This document shows positions 4,936-6,775 of a DNA stretch of 6,775 nucleotides, in pieces. Location of the stretch: positions 1 to 6,775 of the forward strand of contig CAMLGG010000277.1 in assembly GCA_946479475.1 (NCBI GenBank), read 5' to 3'. This stretch comes from an uncultured Ideonella sp. (GTDB lineage Bacteria; Pseudomonadota; Gammaproteobacteria; Burkholderiales; Burkholderiaceae). The notes beneath the pieces were generated by a model. That model made no database searches and was not told the DNA's origin. It was given only the letters and a program-made list of their open reading frames with translations. Both the position numbers and the translations under genes were made by a program. Each line of letters starts with the position of its first letter. Position 1 is the first letter of the stretch.

Positions 4936-6775
4936 TCAACGCCAGGGCCACCGCCGAGGCAGGAGCAAGGCCAGCAGGAGCAGCGCGGCAAGCCACCACG
5001 GCGACAACGCCCCGCCACCGCCGCCGCTGGAGCTGGCCGGGCTCACCGTCAGCGTGCGAGTGGTGGCGGCTTGCCGGCCGGTGTCGTCCGTGATGGTCAG
5101 CTTCACGGTCACGTTGCCGGCGGCCCGGGCGACCAGCGTGGCGGTCGCCCCATCGGTGGCACCGCTGAGCGAGGCCACGTTGCTGCCGCTGGTGACTGCC
5201 CAGGCGTAGCCCGCGATGGTGTGGCCGCTGTCGACGACGGAGCCCTCGGCGCTCAGGCTCACGCTGTCCCCGACCTCCGGCTGGGTCGGCGTGGCGGTGA
5301 TGGCCGCAGCGAGCGCCGAGCCGACTTCCAGAGGCTGGACGATCGAGGCGCTGGCCCCCTGGCTGTCGGTCACCGTGAGCTTGACCTCGACCTGGCCGGC
5401 GCTGGTGACCTGCACGGTGGCCGTGCTCGCGTTGGTGGCGCTGGTGATCCTGGCGCTGCCGCTGCGGATCGACCATTGGTAGCTGGCGATGCTCCGCCCG
5501 GCCAGGGCGCTGGTGCCGGTGGAGCTCAGGGTGACGCTGGCCCCGGCGATCGGCGTGCGATTGGACGGCGAGGTGAGCGGGAAGGGTCCGCTGAGCGCGC
5601 GGGCGACCGCCCCGCCAGCGTCCGTCATGCCGGCGCCGCAGGTGCTGGTGCTGCAGTAGCACTCGCTGTCCTGCGGGGTCTCGCTCGGCGCGAGGCAGGT
5701 GCCGGCGCCGCTGTCGGCACCGGTGGTCGGGAAGCTGCGCGCGCTGGACTTCAGCGCGCTCGTCACCTGTGCCGGCGACAGCTCCGGATTGGCCGAGAGC
5801 ATCAGCGCCACGGTGCCGGCGACGATGGGCGAGGAGAAGCTCGTGCCCAGGGTGAGGCGCACGTCGCCATCGCTGTAGGTCGATTGGGAGGCGCCCGGCG
5901 TCGTCGTTCCCGGATTGGTCGTCGACAGCAGCGGGTACAGGCAGGTGCCCGTCTCGTTGATGCAGTTGCCGCCCGGCGCGCTGACGGCGACCTCGGGGCC
6001 GAGGTCCGAGTAGCCGACCTTGGTGCCGACGTGGCGCAGGCCGGCGACCGCGACGACGCCCGGGCAGTTGGCCGGCGTGCCGACCGCCAGCCCGTCGTTG
6101 CCGGCGGCGGCCACGACGACCACGCCCGCCGCCGTCAGGTCCCGCATCGCCGCGGTGTAGGCGGCCGTGCAGGCGTCGGCCGAGCCGAGGCTCAGGTTCA
6201 GCACCTGGGCGGGATGCGCGTTGGCGGGCAGGCTGCCGTCGGTGCTCAGGCCGGCGGCCCAGTACATCCCGGCGATGATGTCCGAGTCGTAGCCGCCGCA
6301 CTTGCCGAGCACGCGCACCGGCAGGATCCGCGAATCGCGGGCTATGCCGGCCATGCCGACGCCGTTGCCGGTGGCGGCGGCGACGATGCCGCTGACCTGG
6401 GTGCCGTGCCAGCTCGAATCAGACTCGCCGCAGTCCTTGAAGTCCCCCGCGGCGTCCTCGGCCGCGGTGATCCAGTCGCCCGGATCATGCGGGTCGCTGT
6501 CGTCCAGGTTGCCGTCGTTCGCCGTGGCCACGTCGTCGACCGCATAGCCGACGAAATCGTAGCCCTGGACGATCTTGCCGTTGAGGTCCTGGTGGTCCGT
6601 GATGCCCGTGTCGAGCACCGCGATGACCACGCCCGCTCCGGTGGCCTTGGCCCAGGCCGGCTCGACGTCGATGGACGACTTCACGGTCGCGTCGTTCGCC
6701 CGCAGGTACCACTGGCCGCTGTTCGGCGTGCGCTGGGTGGTGGCCGCGTACAGCGGGTCGTTCGGCGCGGCGAGC
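4936..6775 (-). CDS. Secreted S8 serine protease with two Ig/PKD-like repeats and GlyGly-CTERM tail (partial)
   Basis: Leftward gene open through the right edge, giving 612 complete codons; the signal peptide and propeptide lie outside. It enters at PNDPLYAATTQRTPNSGQWYL, the propeptide/catalytic junction seen in its neighbour, so the internal GTG at 6684 is not the start. The S8 triad is complete: Asp at 6610-6612 (VVIAVLDTGITDH), His at 6406-6408 (SSWHGTQVSG) and Ser at 5839-5841 (LGTSFSSPIVAG), with the oxyanion Asn in VVVVAAAGNDG. ECYCSTSTCGAG near 5638-5662 repeats the neighbour's cysteine motif. Two Ig/PKD-like repeats follow, then five glycines, a strongly hydrophobic Leu-rich helix and PRRWPWR at the end, a textbook GlyGly-CTERM signal. 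The protein should be exported and then processed by a rhombosortase and the type II secretion system; neither is in the window. The Ig-like repeats may bind polymers or cell surfaces. Substrates are unknown. Confidence 0.93.
   Translation of the reverse strand, partial: LAAPNDPLYAATTQRTPNSGQWYLRANDATVKSSIDVEPAWAKATGAGVVIAVLDTGITDHQDLNGKIVQGYDFVGYAVDDVATANDGNLDDSDPHDPGDWITAAEDAAGDFKDCGESDSSWHGTQVSGIVAAATGNGVGMAGIARDSRILPVRVLGKCGGYDSDIIAGMYWAAGLSTDGSLPANAHPAQVLNLSLGSADACTAAYTAAMRDLTAAGVVVVAAAGNDGLAVGTPANCPGVVAVAGLRHVGTKVGYSDLGPEVAVSAPGGNCINETGTCLYPLLSTTNPGTTTPGASQSTYSDGDVRLTLGTSFSSPIVAGTVALMLSANPELSPAQVTSALKSSARSFPTTGADSGAGTCLAPSETPQDSECYCSTSTCGAGMTDAGGAVARALSGPFPLTSPSNRTPIAGASVTLSSTGTSALAGRSIASYQWSIRSGSARITSATNASTATVQVTSAGQVEVKLTVTDSQGASASIVQPLEVGSALAAAITATPTQPEVGDSVSLSAEGSVVDSGHTIAGYAWAVTSGSNVASLSGATDGATATLVARAAGNVTVKLTITDDTGRQAATTRTLTVSPASSSGGGGGALSPWWLAALLLLALLLPRRWPWR
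4939..5034 (-). other. GlyGly-CTERM sorting signal of the second protease
   Basis: The last 32 codons encode SSS, five glycines, ALSPWW, a run dominated by leucine, and the closing residues PRRWPWR. The order of Gly-rich stretch, hydrophobic helix and basic end at the extreme C terminus matches the GlyGly-CTERM definition well. The match is from recalled family features, not a profile search. Confidence 0.85.
5041..5571 (-). repeat. Two tandem Ig/PKD-like domain repeats in the second protease
   Basis: Two repeats of about 84 and 93 residues lie between the catalytic domain and the sorting signal. The first is 5320-5571 and the second is 5041-5319. They align along their length: TPIAGASVTLSSTG with QPEVGDSVSLSAEG, SIASYQWSIRSGS with TIAGYAWAVTSGS, and VEVKLTVTDSQG with VTVKLTITDDTG. 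The W-centred strand and the closing V-x-LTVTD strand are typical of PKD/Ig-like beta-sandwich domains in secreted enzymes. The other protease lacks them. Confidence 0.8.
5627..5649. repeat. 23-bp direct repeat shared by the two proteases, copy 2
   Basis: Second copy, identical to 3220-3242 and in the same reading frame of the paralogous protease, at the TSTCGAG cysteine motif. The copies lie 2407 bp apart. Confidence 0.7.

Noticed and set aside
4934..4939. Perfect TTGACA on the minus strand as a -35 box for the first protease
   Set aside because: It overlaps the stop codon of the second protease, and no acceptable -10 lies 15-19 bp downstream, where the hairpin sits.
4803..5018. Longer N terminus for the first protease, starting at 5018
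   Set aside because: It would overlap the end of the second protease gene and put 72 residues before an evident signal sequence that begins at 4802.

Overview
This 6.8 kb window is very GC-rich. It carries a 5' partial topoisomerase III gene, a SET-domain methyltransferase gene, birA without an N-terminal DNA-binding domain, a SPOR-like membrane protein, and two S8 serine proteases. The codon use, the gene content and the birA/SPOR pairing suggest a betaproteobacterium of the order Burkholderiales, possibly of the Rubrivivax/Leptothrix/Roseateles type. That placement is inference, because no rRNA or marker gene is present.

Layout: the left edge (1-620, minus) holds the first 206 codons of topB. 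A 115-bp divergent intergenic region follows (621-735), with a long alternating purine-pyrimidine tract. Three genes then run rightwards: a 178-aa SET-domain lysine methyltransferase (736-1272), birA (1304-2191) and a membrane-anchored, SPOR-like protein (2210-2899). The gaps of 31 and 18 bp suggest one transcription unit. This unit converges, with only 19 bp between stop codons, on two leftward S8 proteases in tandem. The first (2919-4802) is complete. The second (4936 to beyond the right edge) lacks its signal peptide and propeptide inside the window. A stable hairpin lies just after the stop codon of the second protease.

The most notable theme is the protease pair. Both end in a Gly-rich stretch, a hydrophobic helix and an Arg cluster. 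This is the GlyGly-CTERM type of sorting signal, which rhombosortase-family intramembrane proteases are thought to process for export by type II secretion. The two proteins share the catalytic domain and its cysteine pattern. They differ in their C-terminal parts: one carries two Ig/PKD-like repeats and the other has none. The second theme is the divergent topB/SET region. A chromatin-type SET enzyme with an intact catalytic core sits back to back with a topoisomerase gene, across DNA that could form Z-DNA.
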